Of a stretch of 64,000 nt of DNA, positions 63,634-64,000 are shown piece by piece (within the stretch, counting starts at the first letter, position 1; every line of letters starts with the position of its first letter). The DNA is taken from the IMG/VR virus record IMGVR_UViG_3300036782_000052, positions 1 through 64,000 of that record. The stretch is one strand, 5' to 3'. A program made the translations under genes and the position numbers. Below the pieces are notes generated by a model, which worked only from the letters and a program-made list of their open reading frames with translations, had not been told where the DNA came from and ran no database searches. The stretch is from a virus.

Positions 63634-64000
63634 ATGAGTCCAGGGCCGGCAGGGCCGGCAGGGCCGGCAGGGCCGCTCCGAGGGGCAGGGGCAGGGCCGG
63701 CAGGGCCGCAGGGCCGCTCCGAGGGGCAGGGGCAGGGCCGCAGGGCCGCAGGGCCGGTCCGACGCGCAGGGGCAGGGCCGCAGGGCCGGCAGGGCCGGTC
63801 CGAGGGGCAGGGGCAGGGCCGCAGGGCCGCAGGGCCGGTCCGACGCGCAGGGGCAGGGCCGCAGGGCCGGCAGGGCCGCTCCGAGGGGCAGGGGCAGGGC
63901 CGGCAGGGCCGCAGGGCCGCTCCGAGGGGCAGGGGCAGGGCCGGCAGGGCCGCAGGGCCGCTCCGAGGGGCAGGGGCAGGGCCGCAGGGCCGCAGGGCCG
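63634..64000. repeat. GC-rich tandem repeats running off the window
   Basis: Units of CAGGGCCG(G) and (G/C)TCCGA(GG/CG)(G/C)GCAGGGGCAGGGCCG alternate with a period of roughly 58-62 bases up to the last base of the window. Subtypes with GAGGGGCAG and GACGCGCAG alternate. On the plus strand ATG at 63634 opens a stop-free frame to the window end whose start reads as Gly-Pro-Ala triplets, but the sequence lacks T and A and is open in all frames, so coding is not established. Confidence 0.8.

Noticed and set aside
63468-64000. CRISPR array
   Set aside because: The repeats have no unique spacers of constant length and no cas genes are near; the pattern is a phased iteron array followed by tandem repeats.
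1-64000. tRNA genes, integrase and attachment sites
   Set aside because: I saw no cloverleaf-compatible sequence with T-loop and anticodon arm, no tyrosine or serine recombinase motifs, and no obvious attachment core. A dedicated scan could still find a tRNA.

Overview
The window is one side of a tailed bacteriophage (or prophage) genome with a contractile, Mu-like tail. Base composition is strongly GC-rich, and stop-start overlaps (ATGA, GTGA, TGATG) occur through most of the sequence. Domain content (DUF2635, Mu gp43-gp48 homologues, a 3TM gene-transfer-agent-type holin, DUF1376, DUF5131, DUF2786, DUF6011-like) and the GC bias point to an alphaproteobacterial host, possibly of the Acetobacter/Rhodospirillum lineage; this host guess is inference. 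Terminase, portal, protease and capsid genes are not here and should lie to the left. No integrase, tRNA, rRNA, IS element or CRISPR array was seen.

Layout: (1) 1-27,003, plus strand: head completion, neck, sheath, tube, tail chaperone with a likely -1 frameshift extension, tape measure, baseplate (gp43 to gp48 order), a GH5 cellulase-like domain fused to the gp48-type wedge protein, spike and fibre genes, then a lysis cassette (membrane protein, GH24 lysozyme, 3TM holin) ending in a two-module glycoside hydrolase. A strong intrinsic terminator follows at 27,095. (2) 27,153-34,144: small genes on both strands, including a CxxCxxCC protein, a winged-helix replication-type protein, a methyltransferase and several very small membrane proteins. 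(3) 34,150-35,184: about 1 kb of degenerate GACCGCC-centred repeats. (4) 35,185-39,428, minus: recombination operon (PD-(D/E)XK exonuclease, Sak4-like ATPase and accessory genes). (5) 39,676-40,793: divergent repressor/Cro-type switch with GAAC-N5-GTTC operator candidates. (6) 40,845-50,437, plus: early operon with VRR-NUC nuclease, ParB-fold proteins, a DUF1376 replication protein with internal iterons, zinc-ribbon proteins and a methyltransferase. (7) 50,434-63,332, minus: accessory/early operons with a sliding-clamp-like protein, ATP-dependent DNA ligase, DUF2786, DUF5131 and many unknown small genes. (8) 63,468-64,000: a phased iteron-like array followed by GC-rich tandem repeats running off the window.

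The most unusual structure is in region 7. Seven minus-strand transcription-unit heads each carry the same short stem-loop with a nearly invariant GATTAA loop, placed about 17-25 nt upstream of the start codon and usually preceded by a second, sequence-unrelated hairpin. The palindrome AAGCATGCTT is strongly over-represented in the same region. The sliding-clamp candidate and three proteins with QxxLF clamp-binding-like motifs suggest a phage-specific replication sliding platform. The two glycoside-hydrolase proteins suggest that the virion or lysate attacks a glucan- or mannan-containing host polysaccharide.

All family names come from reading motifs and gene order by eye; no database search was run.
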